A stretch of 64,000 nucleotides of DNA, taken from contig NZ_JANTOO010000010.1 of NCBI RefSeq assembly GCF_024753545.1, positions 477,007-541,006 of the forward strand, written 5' to 3'. The notes beneath the pieces are model-generated. The model made no database searches. It had not been told where the DNA came from and worked only from the letters and a program-made list of their open reading frames with translations. Position numbers and translations under genes: made by a program. This document shows, one piece after another, positions 17,933 through 26,609 of this stretch. This stretch comes from Lysinibacillus pinottii. Lineage in GTDB: Bacteria; Bacillota; Bacilli; Bacillales_A; Planococcaceae. The number at the start of each line of letters is the position of its first letter. Position 1 is the first letter of the stretch.

Positions 17933-18104
17933 CTAATATAATATTAATAATTCTTGGCAGCGTGTAAGCAAAATTTCAAATTTTGTAATAAGTATTAACT
18001 CAATTTTTAAAAAATTTGCTAATCTAAAATACTTATGATGAGAAATATAAAGAATAGAACTAAGCGCTTAGCCCCTACCCGCCTCCAGTAAGGAGGGAAT
18101 TAGA

Positions 18105-18406
18105 GTGAGTAAAAAGATGCCACCCGAATTTTATACCCTACTGGAAGAAATAAAAGCCATCGATTTTGTCATTGTTGAATTAAATTATACTTGGATACTC
18201 ATCCCAATGATTATGATGCAATTCAGCAATTTAATGAAAATACTGAAAAATGTATGAAACTTAAAGTTAATTATGAGCAAAAATTTGGTCCATTAATGAA
18301 TTTTGGAAGAAGTTATTCGGACTATCCTTTCAAGTGGATTGATACGCCTTGGCAATGGCAGGTCCAAAATATGAGTCTAGGAGGAATAATTTTTGTGGTA
18401 CTATGA
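18105..18406 (+). pseudogene. cotJB: cotJB, single-base frameshift
   Basis: GTG at 18105 behind AAGGAGGG starts MSKKMPPEFYTLLEEIKAIDFVIVEL, the CotJB N-terminus. The frame is then lost at about 18183-18185 and the rest of CotJB (YLDTHPNDYDAIQQFNEN..., ending DTPWQWQV) continues one frame over to 18406. One missing base between two TTA codons explains it. CotJB is a small spore-coat-associated protein made in the mother cell with CotJA and CotJC. No cotJA was seen upstream. The frameshift would leave a short, incorrect product. Confidence 0.85.
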
Positions 18407-18467
18407 AAAGAAACTCCAATATCCGGTTAAGGTTAATACATGTATCAAAAAAGACTTAATTCTATAA
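18393..18467 (+). pseudogene. cotJC: cotJC, 5' fragment only
   Basis: After AGGAGG at 18380-18385 a TTG at 18393 begins WYYEKKLQYPVKV, the CotJC N-terminus, overlapping the end of cotJB as in intact cotJ operons. After about 17 codons the similarity ends and the frame stops at 18467. CotJC is normally about 190 residues with a manganese-catalase-like fold; nearly all of it is missing. The following sequence to 18620 includes a copy of the local dispersed repeat, a possible deletion junction. Confidence 0.75.
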
Positions 18468-18681
18468 GTGAAAAGTTAAACTCTTTAAATTCTAATCATA
18501 TAGTCCAAGACCCATCCACACTATTACATGATGAATTTCCCCTACTTCCCTCTTTCTCTATTATGTAAAAAAATTAATGATCTACCACAAACATTAATAT
18601 ATCCGTATTTTCGCATAGATTGTAAATTATTTATATATATTTGATAATCATCCAATTTGGTGAATTGAAATTAAAAACAAT

Positions 18682-19569
18682 TTAAAATGATATCAGAAAT
18701 TTTATTAATTTATCATACATTCTTTCTGAATCTTGTCCGAGCCAAATTAAATGACCCCAACTTTCAAGAATACAAAGTTTCGAATCATTAATATTATAGT
18801 GTGCATGATATGCATGATTAAAAGGGACAGCACTATCATTTATACTATGTAAAATTAATGTAGGACATTTAATTGAGTGTAAATCAGCTTCAGAAATTGT
18901 TCCAGTTTGTGATAAGTCAATAATAAAACCATATCCAGAGCGCTGTCTATTATTCATTCTACAAAACGTCTCTATATCATCATAAGTAATTTGACTAGCT
19001 ATTTGAATATAAGGGAGCTTACTAAAAGAAGGGGCCATCTGTTTAAACATAAATTTGGAAAATAGGTTACTTAAGAGACCAATTATTCTCCAAGTATATT
19101 TTTCTATAGTTGGACGAAATATTATATGGGCTACTTTATATTCCATATCTTTAGATTTTAGCCATTCTTTAGTTATGGCTGATTGCAGAGTGAGACTTCT
19201 TACACGTTCTGGATATTTAGAGGTAAAAAGGATTCCGCTTGGACCACCAGCCGAAATTGCAATTACATGTACCTTTTCAATTTTCAAATGATTGAGTATT
19301 GTTAAATAACCATAACAAGCAGATTGAAGGTCTCTCCCGATTAGTGGGTCAGTATTACCATATCCCGCTCTAGAAGGTGTTATGATTGAATAACCATGTT
19401 CCAATAACTTAGCGTATCCAAAATCTTCCATACAATTAGAATGTCCACCATGAAACATGAGAATCGGTGTCCCTTTTCCTATAATTGAATATTCTATTTT
19501 TCTTCCAGCATCATCAATAAAATAATTAACAAATCTTTCCTGATGAAGCTTAGAATTCAATAATATCAC
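18682..19569 (-). CDS. Alpha/beta hydrolase
   Basis: About 292-295 residues. Start either GTG at 19569 or, better spaced from AAAAGGGTG, TTG at 19560. Oxyanion region LMFHGGHSNCMEDFG; nucleophile elbow AISAGG (Ser in an A-x-S-x-G variant); acid in LILHSINDSAVPF; histidine in SWGHLIWLG. Complete catalytic triad, so probably active. Unlike the hydrolase at 2152 it is intact. Substrate unknown. No operon partner; no clear terminator. Confidence 0.85.
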   Translation of the reverse strand: MILLNSKLHQERFVNYFIDDAGRKIEYSIIGKGTPILMFHGGHSNCMEDFGYAKLLEHGYSIITPSRAGYGNTDPLIGRDLQSACYGYLTILNHLKIEKVHVIAISAGGPSGILFTSKYPERVRSLTLQSAITKEWLKSKDMEYKVAHIIFRPTIEKYTWRIIGLLSNLFSKFMFKQMAPSFSKLPYIQIASQITYDDIETFCRMNNRQRSGYGFIIDLSQTGTISEADLHSIKCPTLILHSINDSAVPFNHAYHAHYNINDSKLCILESWGHLIWLGQDSERMYDKLIKFLISF

Positions 19570-19751
19570 CCTTTTCTATTTCTTTAAAGAAACAATTATC
19601 TGGTATCAACCCTTTCACTGACGTATTTTATGTTGAAGTTCATAAAGATGGTACATTATATGTTGAAAAAGTAAAAGATAAAAAATTTTTTAAGTATGGA
19701 CTATATATGGGCAGCTACACCACCCACCACATGATAATTTATTTTGTCGTC

Positions 19752-19779
19752 AACTTTCTCCTTTTTTATTCATAAGATA
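19752..19779 (+). promoter_or_regulatory. Sigma-K-like promoter
   Basis: AAC at 19752-19754, then 16 bases, then CATAAGATA at 19771-19779, matching the mother-cell sigma-K pattern (AC, 16-17 bases, CATANNNTA). The same arrangement is conserved before the paralogue at 25310. Confidence 0.6.
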
Positions 19780-19821
19780 CGTATGAGTAAAAATAATGAA
19801 TATGAAGAAATGGGGAATTCA

Positions 19822-20082
19822 ATGAATAATTATAGAAACAACTCAGAACAAAATTTGGAAAGTGAAGAAATCGGGATTGCAAGACTTGCATATCTTGGTG
19901 CCGCCATTGCCACTCTTGGTGACGGCTTATCCACAGTTGCAGCAGGTCTAGCACTCCATGCATTGGAAAGCACGAAATCCCAAAATTTAAATAATACAAG
20001 ACAAAAGGAAGTTGATGATTTACAAAAGCAATTAGATAAATTAATTAGCGAATTAAACCAAGTAAAAAAGATGATGCAATAG
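19822..20082 (+). CDS. Small protein with hydrophobic core and coiled-coil tail, paralogue A
   Basis: 86 residues from ATG at 19822. The longer open frame from 19744 is rejected because it would cover the promoter-like element. Middle: IARLAYLGAAIATLGDGLSTVAAGLALHAL, a probable membrane or amphipathic segment. C-terminus: QKEVDDLQKQLDKLISELNQVKKMM, a coiled coil with heptad leucines. The paralogue at 25310-25570 is about 85 percent identical. Function unknown. The conserved sigma-K-like promoter suggests expression in the mother cell late in sporulation. Confidence 0.7.
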   Translation: MNNYRNNSEQNLESEEIGIARLAYLGAAIATLGDGLSTVAAGLALHALESTKSQNLNNTRQKEVDDLQKQLDKLISELNQVKKMMQ

Positions 20083-21084
20083 GTTACTTTTGAATATTAG
20101 TATAAAAAGAAGTGTGAATTTTTGCAATATTACGTTCAAACAACTACAAGTATTCATTTGATTAGCTGTACCAAGGCCAAGCAAAGACGGAATACTAGTT
20201 ACTTAATTTCATCATTATTGGCTCTCATTTCTTAGTAGTCTTGCATTAAAGCTGAGTTAGGCTTTGTCCTTTAGACTTTCTATGCAAGGCACATATATTG
20301 CCTTAGTAGTCAGTTAAATATGAAGAAATTCGAAAAATTAAAAAGAAGAATTGGGTGCTTTAAATGGATAAAAGCTAATTCAAAATGCATAAATCTAACT
20401 TATTATACTTTTTCTACTTTTCACAGCTTTTATTATTGAAGACTTTCATATCCTAATATTGTTAGGTTAAACACCTCAATCTTTTTCTTTAAAAGTTCAT
20501 ACACCAGAAAGACCTTGCAGCTTATTTACTCCTGATAACATCAAATGTTAATCGCCTATATTGATGAATTTTTGATACATACAATAAATTACACTCAAAA
20601 CAATTATTTTAGATAATTAGCGCTCCTAATTTTTTTCATCTTGATCACTTTCAAAAGAGAGTGATCCTTTAAATTTTCAATTACTGGCCGTATTTTTAAA
20701 AATTCTATAAAAAGATAAACAGATCATATATAGAGTTGTATTAATAAATAGTAGTATTAATCAATATTGTTTAGCACAACGTATCCCATGTTGTTCTCTC
20801 ATACAAATTCCATTAAGCCCTTTCCTATTGTGGAGATGGCTCTTTTTTTAGCCTTCATCACATAACAATCTTTAACATCAGTAGACCGTTTCTTGTAATG
20901 TGAATATTTTTTCTTCACAATTTTCACATGCCAAAATCTTAAAATGATAGGGAAATAATTTAATAATTTATATGGAGTTAATTTTCTTTATCCTCCATCG
21001 CTCACACAAAGTTAGGCCATTTCCAATGCTATGGAATGAACATTTTGAATAGCTAGGACAAGATGTATTAAAAGTCTGCTTGTT
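20083..21084. other. 1-kb spacer, no gene recognised
   Basis: Two hairpins stand out: GATCACTTTC/GAGAGTGATC at 20643-20666, and AAGCC...GGCT followed by seven Ts at about 20815-20850. They look like terminators of genes no longer present. No open frame with a ribosome site or recognisable protein was seen on either strand. Confidence 0.5.
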
Positions 21085-21089
21085 CCTTG

Positions 21090-21560
21090 TTATCTTTCAG
21101 ACTTATACAATGATCCATTTGTTTGAACCTGAGCAAAATAAACATCTTTAACGTTCTGAACCTTTTGCTTTTTCAACTTCTTCATAAGCCTGCCATCTGT
21201 TAATTCAAGTTCAACTAAATTTTCGTAAATAAGCTGACCATCTGTCTCTAGTATTGCAAATTGTACATCTTGCAAAGAAAAGATAGCCTGCTCCCTTAAC
21301 ATCATTGTTAGTTCGTCGTATGCAACCGATTCTTCTTTAAACCAGATTCTAGAATATGACCATTTTGAATGACAGTAGTCAGTTTGTCATCAAATAGTAG
21401 ATGTGCTTTTTTAGATTTCAATGTAAAAACGGTTACTATAAATGTTAAGAAAACCCACCAAATTTACGATATTAATCCGTCCAAAAAGGTGTTTCAGCTA
21501 CTGCTGCTATTTGAAATGCTATAAAGCCAATCGAAATACCTGTTTTTAATGGAAAAACGC
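21090..21560 (-). pseudogene. DUF421 (YetF-like) membrane protein, decayed
   Basis: Minus-strand frames, joined across at least three shifts or stops, give a DUF421 protein: TGISIGFIAFQIAAVAETPFWTD, then VFLTFIVTVFTLKSKKAHLLFDD, KLTTVIQNGHILESGLKK, and from 21305 MMLREQAIFSLQDVQFAILETDGQL and VQNVKDVYFAQVQTNGSLY. The last part is open for 71 codons, but key membrane segments are broken. DUF421 proteins sit in the membrane, several in the spore inner membrane. A second, rightward decayed copy with the same C-terminal sequence is at 44467-44791. Confidence 0.75.
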
Positions 21561-21817
21561 AAGTTGGCCAAGTAGGGATTCATGAAAATAAATACTTCTT
21601 CATATCAATTTAATAAAGCGTTTTTTCAGAAATTTTAAGGGGTATATAAAATTTAAGGAAATCAGAATCCTTAGATTCCAAATATGTTTAATAAGTATAA
21701 ACTAAACTACCAGTGTGTAAAAACTCTATTTAAATACCCTATTTAGCCCTATTTAGTTAGAATCGTTTCCTAAAGTTTGTACTTTAATTAAAATATATAT
21801 ATAAATTTTGTTAAAAA

Positions 21818-21966
21818 TTGGATGCAGCGATTATAAAACGAACAATTATAAGATTAATTATTCTAATTTTTATAAGTATAATGTTGTCTGGTTGCTGGAG
21901 TAAAAAAGAATTCAAAGAATTGGCTATTGTAATTGCTGCAGTATTGATAAAATTGATGAAGATATG
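21818..21966 (+). pseudogene. gerC-type lipoprotein, N-terminal fragment
   Basis: A TTG or downstream start gives a signal sequence ending LSGCWSKKEFKELAIV, the lipobox and first mature residues of a Ger(x)C germination lipoprotein, nearly the same as the GerC at 23846. After IAA the frame is damaged, and at 21967 the sequence changes abruptly to the segment duplicated at 34349. Only about 45 codons remain of about 380. Confidence 0.75.
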
Positions 21967-22642
21967 TTTACGGTATAATAATAAATATTTTTTCATTCTA
22001 ATTTCACTTATTTTTTTACAATTGGATTTTCTATTTCGCTAACCATATCATCGTTAAAAACATCAATAAGATATTACTTCGTTTCCCGCATTGTCGTTTA
22101 AGCAACATTCATCCCTTCTATTTCTTTACAAGGTTTAATCTTGTGCAAATAGACCTATAAGAAGAGTGTTAATTCCACTATGATCTCAGGTCTTTATATA
22201 AAACACCGTTCCTCTATTTTATCGCCTCTTACTTCGTGTAATTCCGAGATAAACAAACAAATGTTGCTGGAATTATTATAGATTTGCCAGAGTTCCCTAC
22301 AAATAGGATACTCCATCCTACTTTCCCTATTGCTATAAAGGCCATAATCGAGAAGCCGAACCAAATGTTTCGTTGCCAGAAAGCAAGAGCTAAGAGGGTT
22401 AAAGATAGTGGTACCATTAATGTAAGCAAAATTTTACCCAATTCCCAATCCCCAGTTAAATAATCGACTTCATATTGAAGAGATTCTTGCACTATTGTAT
22501 CTACAGTAGTCGGTTCAGGGAACCAAAACATGGATGTGAAAATGCAGAACAGAGTAAAGGAGATTCCGGCAAGGCTCCTTTTGAAGGCAAAAAAATAAAA
22601 AGGAATTATAAATACAGGTCTAATATACCAAGAAAATATGGG
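21967..22642. repeat. Duplicated ~680-bp segment, copy A
   Basis: Aligns by eye with 34349-35047, including long identical stretches and two internal deletions in this copy (near 22190 and 22255). It carries the truncated membrane gene at 22229-22531. The left edge cuts the gerC fragment and the right edge ends inside the membrane gene. Confidence 0.85.
22229..22531 (-). pseudogene. Truncated copy of the 34611-35168 membrane protein gene
   Basis: 100 codons, MFWFPEPTTVDTIVQESLQY..., nearly identical to residues from about 76 onward of the intact 185-residue protein, but the N-terminal membrane segments are interrupted upstream and the C-terminus is replaced by VCLSRNYTK after a small deletion. 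Confidence 0.8.
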
Positions 22643-22669
22643 TCATGATTATTACAAAGCTATTTAAGG

Positions 22670-23040
22670 GTAAATCATTTTGTTGAATATACACGTGTGG
22701 AAATTCGATTATAAGCTCTTCTACTGTTGGAAAGTTATCTTTATTGCATCTTGCAGGCCGAGGGTCAATCAAGATACTAGAAAATCTAATTTTGATACTA
22801 TTTTAACTAAGGGTTCTACGTCAGTTCCTGCACCAAATATATAAAGGCGTTCCCTCGGTTTATAGAGTTCCATAAAAAGGGCTTCTTCTCTTGCATCATT
22901 GACCAGTTTTATTTTTTCTTCGCTCGATATAAAAGCTTCAATAAAGCCTATATAAAAGCCCTGGAGCTGAGAAATCTCCAGTATATTGAGCTGCTCCTGT
23001 AACTTTATTCATCCCTTCTTTTCTAAGTACATTTTTCCCA
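22670..23040 (-). pseudogene. Remnants of XdhC and a xanthine dehydrogenase subunit
   Basis: Joined minus-strand frames give AREEALFMELYKPRERLYIF, GAGTDVEPLVKIVSKLDF, IDPRPARCNKDNFPTVEELI and NSFVIIMTH, the pattern of XdhC, the molybdenum-cofactor insertion factor for xanthine dehydrogenase. Just upstream, MNKVTGAAQYTGDFSAPGLL matches the start of the molybdopterin-binding subunit. All frames are broken and both genes are largely deleted. It seems to be the scar of a lost purine-catabolism or CO dehydrogenase-like cluster. Confidence 0.65.
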
Positions 23041-23218
23041 AATATTTAATAAAAACATAAATTCCCCTTTAAGTTAACTTGATGTTGATGTCCATGACCG
23101 CTCTGAGTAATAAACTACCTGCTTCCTTTCATAAAGTACTTCTCATTTTAAACAAAAACAATATGTACTTGTAGACATACCGATAAAGAATAGCTCCTAA
23201 GATAAGGAGCTTTATTCT

Positions 23219-23563
23219 TTATGATGCCATTCTATTACATGCTTCTGCACATTCACGGCAAATTTTAGCACACTCTAGGCAATGTTCATCTTGGAATTTT
23301 TCACAATGAGAAGCGCATGATTCACAAACTTCAGCACAAAGTTTGCAAAACTGCTTAGCCATTTCGCTATTCCTAGACATTAAAGACACTGCAAGTAAAC
23401 ATATCTCTGCACAATCGTTCAACATTTGAATACAATGTATTCGAGCTTGAACATCAGGTTCTTGTAAACACGCAGATGTACATTCTTCACAAGCTCTTGC
23501 ACATTTAATACACAATTCAATACAATGATCCATATTTGTTGAAGAAGCTGATAAGACTCCCAT
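23219..23563 (-). CDS. Four-helix-bundle copper-binding protein (Csp/YhjQ-like)
   Basis: 114 residues with 19 cysteines spaced along helices: HCIELCIKCARACEECTSAC, HCIQMLNDCAEIC, FCKLCAEVCESCASHC and CLECAKICRECAEAC. This is the DUF326/Csp pattern, in which cysteines line a four-helix bundle and store Cu(I). B. subtilis YhjQ is a relative. No signal peptide, so a cytosolic copper store is likely. AAAGGAGATG precedes the ATG at 23563. It is not linked to copper pumps here; the arsenic operon is 3 kb away. Confidence 0.9.
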   Translation of the reverse strand: MGVLSASSTNMDHCIELCIKCARACEECTSACLQEPDVQARIHCIQMLNDCAEICLLAVSLMSRNSEMAKQFCKLCAEVCESCASHCEKFQDEHCLECAKICRECAEACNRMAS

Positions 23564-23845
23564 TTAAACATCTCCTTTTTTTAAACGTACCATCTATTAT
23601 TACCAAAATTCCTTAAAAATATTGCCGGTAAATAATAAAAATCTAAATTTAATAAACCTATTTTTACTCTAGAGCATAATTCAATATATATTAAGTAATT
23701 ACTATTTCAATGTATAATTTTGGTCGATTTCCAAATAATAATACTACTATTTCCCAGTTCAAAACAATGTCAATTGTGGCTTTTTTTATCAGTGTACTTA
23801 ATCAGTTTGATTGTCATTAAGTTGTTTATTCCTAGTAAATGCGAG

Positions 23846-25024
23846 GTGGTAAAAATTAAAAACCCAAAAATCATTACCTTACTAATAGCATTTAGTATAT
23901 TAACGAGTGGATGTTGGAGTAAAAAGGAATTAAATGAATTAGCAATTGTTACTGCACTTGGGGTTGATAAAATTGACGATGAATATGAAGTTTCTGTCCA
24001 AATTATTAATCCTAGCGAGATAGCTTCGCAGGGATCCCCTACTGGAAATTCCCCAGTTGCCACTTATCATGCCAAAGGAAAATCAGTATTTGAAGCTATT
24101 AGAAAGCTATCACAAGTAACTCCAAGAAAGGCGTACTTCGCACATCTCCAAATGTTAATTATCGGAAATGAATTAGCCGTAGAAGGAATAACTCAAACCG
24201 TAGATTTGTTAGCAAGAGACCCTGAAACCAGAGATGATTTTGATGTCATAATTTCTAATGAAACAACTGCGAAAAGCATTTTGAATGTTTTAACACCAGT
24301 TGAAAAAATTCCTGCATTTAAAATGTTAAATTCCTTGAAAACATCAGAAAAAGTTTGGGGTAATTCAACTATGGTGCATATAGATGATTTAGTAAACGCA
24401 ATAAGAAGTGAAAGAGGTTTTGTTTTATCTACAATCGACATACAAGGAAATACAGAATTAGGAATGGATAAAACAAATGTAGAAAGAATTTCAACGCCTG
24501 TACTATTAAAGTATGAAGGATTATCTCTATTTAAAAAGGATAAATTAACTGGATTTTTAACTGTAGAAGAAAGTAAGGGATATAATTTTTTGAAAAACAA
24601 TATTACAAGTACAATTGAAATAATATCTTGTCCAAAAGGCGGCGTTTTAGCGACAGAGATTACAAAATCAGAAACAAAGATTAAAGGTAATTATAATAAC
24701 GGAAACCCTAAATTTTTCGTAAAAATAAAGGTAGACCAAAATGTTGGAGAGGTCAATTGTAAAATTGATCTGACCAATAAAAACTCTATCAAATATATCA
24801 ACACAGAATCCGCAACAAAAATAAAGGAAGAGGTAGAAACTACACTTTATACAATTCAAAAGGTATACCAATTAGATATAGTTGGGTTTGATCAGATACT
24901 TTATCGGCAAAATCCTAAAGAATGGAGTAAGATAAAAGATAAATGGCCAAATTTGTTTTCAAACTTAGAAGTAAATGTGAAAGTAGAAGCTTATACTCGT
25001 AATTCAGGTACTTTCAATAAATAA
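23846..25024 (+). CDS. Ger(x)C family spore germination lipoprotein (orphan)
   Basis: About 392 residues counted from GTG at 23846; the frame is open back to 23720, but the lipoprotein signal fits the later start. Signal IKNPKIITLLIAFSILTSGC with lipobox TSGC, then CWSKKELNELAIVTALGVDK, PRKAYFAHLQMLIIGNELA, LARDPETRDDFDVIIS and the C-terminal VGFDQILYRQNPKEW... VNVKVEAYTRNSG. Full length for GerC, the lipoprotein subunit of germinant receptors in the spore inner membrane. No gerA or gerB lies beside it, so it would need to pair with other subunits or be non-functional. The start codon is uncertain because GAGGTGG overlaps it. Confidence 0.85.
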   Translation: MVKIKNPKIITLLIAFSILTSGCWSKKELNELAIVTALGVDKIDDEYEVSVQIINPSEIASQGSPTGNSPVATYHAKGKSVFEAIRKLSQVTPRKAYFAHLQMLIIGNELAVEGITQTVDLLARDPETRDDFDVIISNETTAKSILNVLTPVEKIPAFKMLNSLKTSEKVWGNSTMVHIDDLVNAIRSERGFVLSTIDIQGNTELGMDKTNVERISTPVLLKYEGLSLFKKDKLTGFLTVEESKGYNFLKNNITSTIEIISCPKGGVLATEITKSETKIKGNYNNGNPKFFVKIKVDQNVGEVNCKIDLTNKNSIKYINTESATKIKEEVETTLYTIQKVYQLDIVGFDQILYRQNPKEWSKIKDKWPNLFSNLEVNVKVEAYTRNSGTFNK

Positions 25025-25240
25025 CTTGATCTATGTTTGCAGCCATTTTAATTATTGCACACTAAGTTGAATTACCTTACTTTATTATCTAAAATTATTT
25101 TTTTCAAACTTTTAAAACATGTTAAGGGATGGAGCTTGAATATGTCAATTTGCAGAATTAATGCTTGATAGTAAAGGAAAAAATACTTATTAATGAATAT
25201 TTATTTTTTTAGAATGATCATATAAAGAAGTTACATCGTC

Positions 25241-25268
25241 AACTTTCTCCAGTTTTATTCATAAGCTA
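25241..25268 (+). promoter_or_regulatory. Sigma-K-like promoter, second copy
   Basis: AAC at 25241-25243, 16 bases, CATAAGCTA at 25260-25268. About 75 bases here match the region before paralogue A, including this element. Confidence 0.6.
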
Positions 25269-25309
25269 CGTATGAGTAAAATTACGAATACAAAGAAATG
25301 GGGAAAGTA

Positions 25310-25570
25310 GTGTATAATTATAGAAACAACTCAGAACAAAATTTGGAAAGTGAAGAAATCAGCATTGCAAGACTTGCATATATTGGTGCTGCCATTGCCA
25401 CTTTTGGTGACGGTTTAACCACTGTTGCTGCAGGTCTAGCACTCCACGCATTGGAAACCACGAAATCTCAAAATTTAAATAATGTAAGACAAAAAGAAGT
25501 TGATGATTTACAAAAGCAATTAGATAATTTAATTAGTGAATTAAATAAAATAAAAAAGATGATGCTTTAA
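25310..25570 (+). CDS. Small protein with hydrophobic core and coiled-coil tail, paralogue B
   Basis: 86 residues from GTG at 25310, the position equivalent to the ATG of paralogue A (AAATGGGG upstream in both). IARLAYIGAAIATFGDGLTTVAAGLALHAL, then a leucine heptad coiled coil, QKEVDDLQKQLDNLISELNKI. It differs from paralogue A mainly by conservative changes, so both copies appear to be under protein-level constraint. A terminator follows 17 bases after the stop. Function unknown; a spore protein is inferred from the promoter. Confidence 0.7.
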   Translation: MYNYRNNSEQNLESEEISIARLAYIGAAIATFGDGLTTVAAGLALHALETTKSQNLNNVRQKEVDDLQKQLDNLISELNKIKKMML

Positions 25571-25586
25571 TATTAATAGTAATACT

Positions 25587-25610
25587 ACCGACTGTTGGTC
25601 GGTTTTTTAT
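25587..25610 (+). terminator. Rho-independent terminator
   Basis: ACCGAC, loop TGTT, GGTCGGT, then TTTTTAT. Confidence 0.88.
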
Positions 25611-25624
25611 TTATTATCTTTGCA

Positions 25625-25990
25625 TAGGTACTTTAAAATACTTAACCTGCTCATCACCGCTACTTGCTCCCGAAACCCATGTGCGATTGTTGGTCTTCCC
25701 AGAAGATAAGCCTAAACTAAGAAAAAAACCAATTAATTAAATTGATTACATCCCTGACTATGTACTAGAGCAACTCTTTACTCACATCAATTGTTTGCAC
25801 AAAGATATTCAACCTGTTGTTTGGGTAGCATTTAATACAGAACTTGAACAATACTCTATTGAAACAGTATTGAAAAAACGACGTAAAGGACACATCGAAT
25901 TCCAATAGACAATGAGTTAGCTAATACCCTTGTCGCTCTTATTGATAAATCAAATCAACTTAGCAATCAAGACAATAATCCCGAAGGATA
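25625..25990 (+). pseudogene. Tyrosine recombinase (Tn554-type) remnant
   Basis: Scattered frames give LPEDKPKLRKKPIN, YIPDYVLEQLFTHINCLHKD, IQPVVWVAFNT, then YSIETVLKKRRKG and IPIDNELANTLVALIDKSNQ. The phrase order is that of transposase-like tyrosine recombinases related to Tn554 TnpA/TnpB. The catalytic R..HxxR..Y part is deleted and stops interrupt the frame, so it is inert. Confidence 0.6.
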
Positions 25991-26109
25991 AGGGCATTTC
26001 CTGTTCAAAATTGAACAAGAAGCGCCCTATCTTTCTCTATAACGAATTTATTTATAAAAAACGCAAGTTTTTCAGTGCCCTCTTAGAATTCAGGACTCAA
26101 GCCGCTTAA

Positions 26110-26165
26110 TACATTTTTTATTATTTCCACTGTCTACTTGACGGGGTGCAGTTCAAAATATAGGT
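26110..26165. mobile_element. Possible insertion-sequence end
   Basis: The phrase TGTCTACTTGACGGGGTGCA at 26130-26149 resembles a sequence I associate with the 3' end of IS3-type elements in Bacillus relatives. No transposase gene accompanies it. Confidence 0.3.
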
Positions 26166-26327
26166 CTGGTCTATTTCCTGTATTGACAATCTACTATTCA
26201 TAATTAACTTTAAATAAGCAATAAAATAATTTTACTGTTAATATGCTAGCATGATTTACTGTAATTTTTTATCCTCGATTCAATGGATTGAGTAATTGCT
26301 AATACAGAAAGTATTTAAGGTATCTGG

Positions 26328-26609
26328 TTAGCAAGATGTTGGTGAGTATCCAACTAATACTAAACCTAGTTCACCATTCTCTTCTTCTGCATGGATCGTA
26401 ACATCTGTTAATTGCGGTGCAATATCAGGATGAATTGCGACTTCGATACCTTCAATTGTGTGGATTGCATCTTCTGCTACTGGTGCTTCTAAGCCTACAC
26501 CTAAATTAACTCCACAGCAGCCTGCAATACCAAAGAAACGAAGCGTTTTAACCTCTGAATCAGCTAATACCTGTTCTAAATAATTTTTACCTTCTGGACT
26601 CATTTTCAT
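26328..26609 (-). CDS. HesB/IscA-like protein in the arsenic operon
   Basis: 93 residues, MKMSPEGKNYLEQVLADSEV, RFFGIAGCCGVNLGVGLEAP, ending LVGYSPTSC. Size and glycine/cysteine pattern recall the HesB/IscA (A-type iron-sulfur carrier) fold, but the usual single Cys and C-terminal CxC are replaced by a vicinal CC and one terminal Cys. It overlaps the end of arsA by the ATGA at 26606-26609, with AAAGGAG inside arsA, so it is translationally coupled. A thiol protein that binds As(III) or serves the arsenic pump is an inference from position and the CC pair. Confidence 0.7.
   Translation of the reverse strand: MKMSPEGKNYLEQVLADSEVKTLRFFGIAGCCGVNLGVGLEAPVAEDAIHTIEGIEVAIHPDIAPQLTDVTIHAEEENGELGLVLVGYSPTSC

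Noticed and set aside
17875..18000. Possible phage attachment site at the G-rich repeat
   Set aside because: No integrase gene beside it and no second att copy found in the window.
19590..19740. Coding-like stretch reading TDVFYVEVHKDGTLYVEK
   Set aside because: Open and protein-like for about 50 codons, but with no start, no ribosome site and no family I recognise; too weak to list as a gene.
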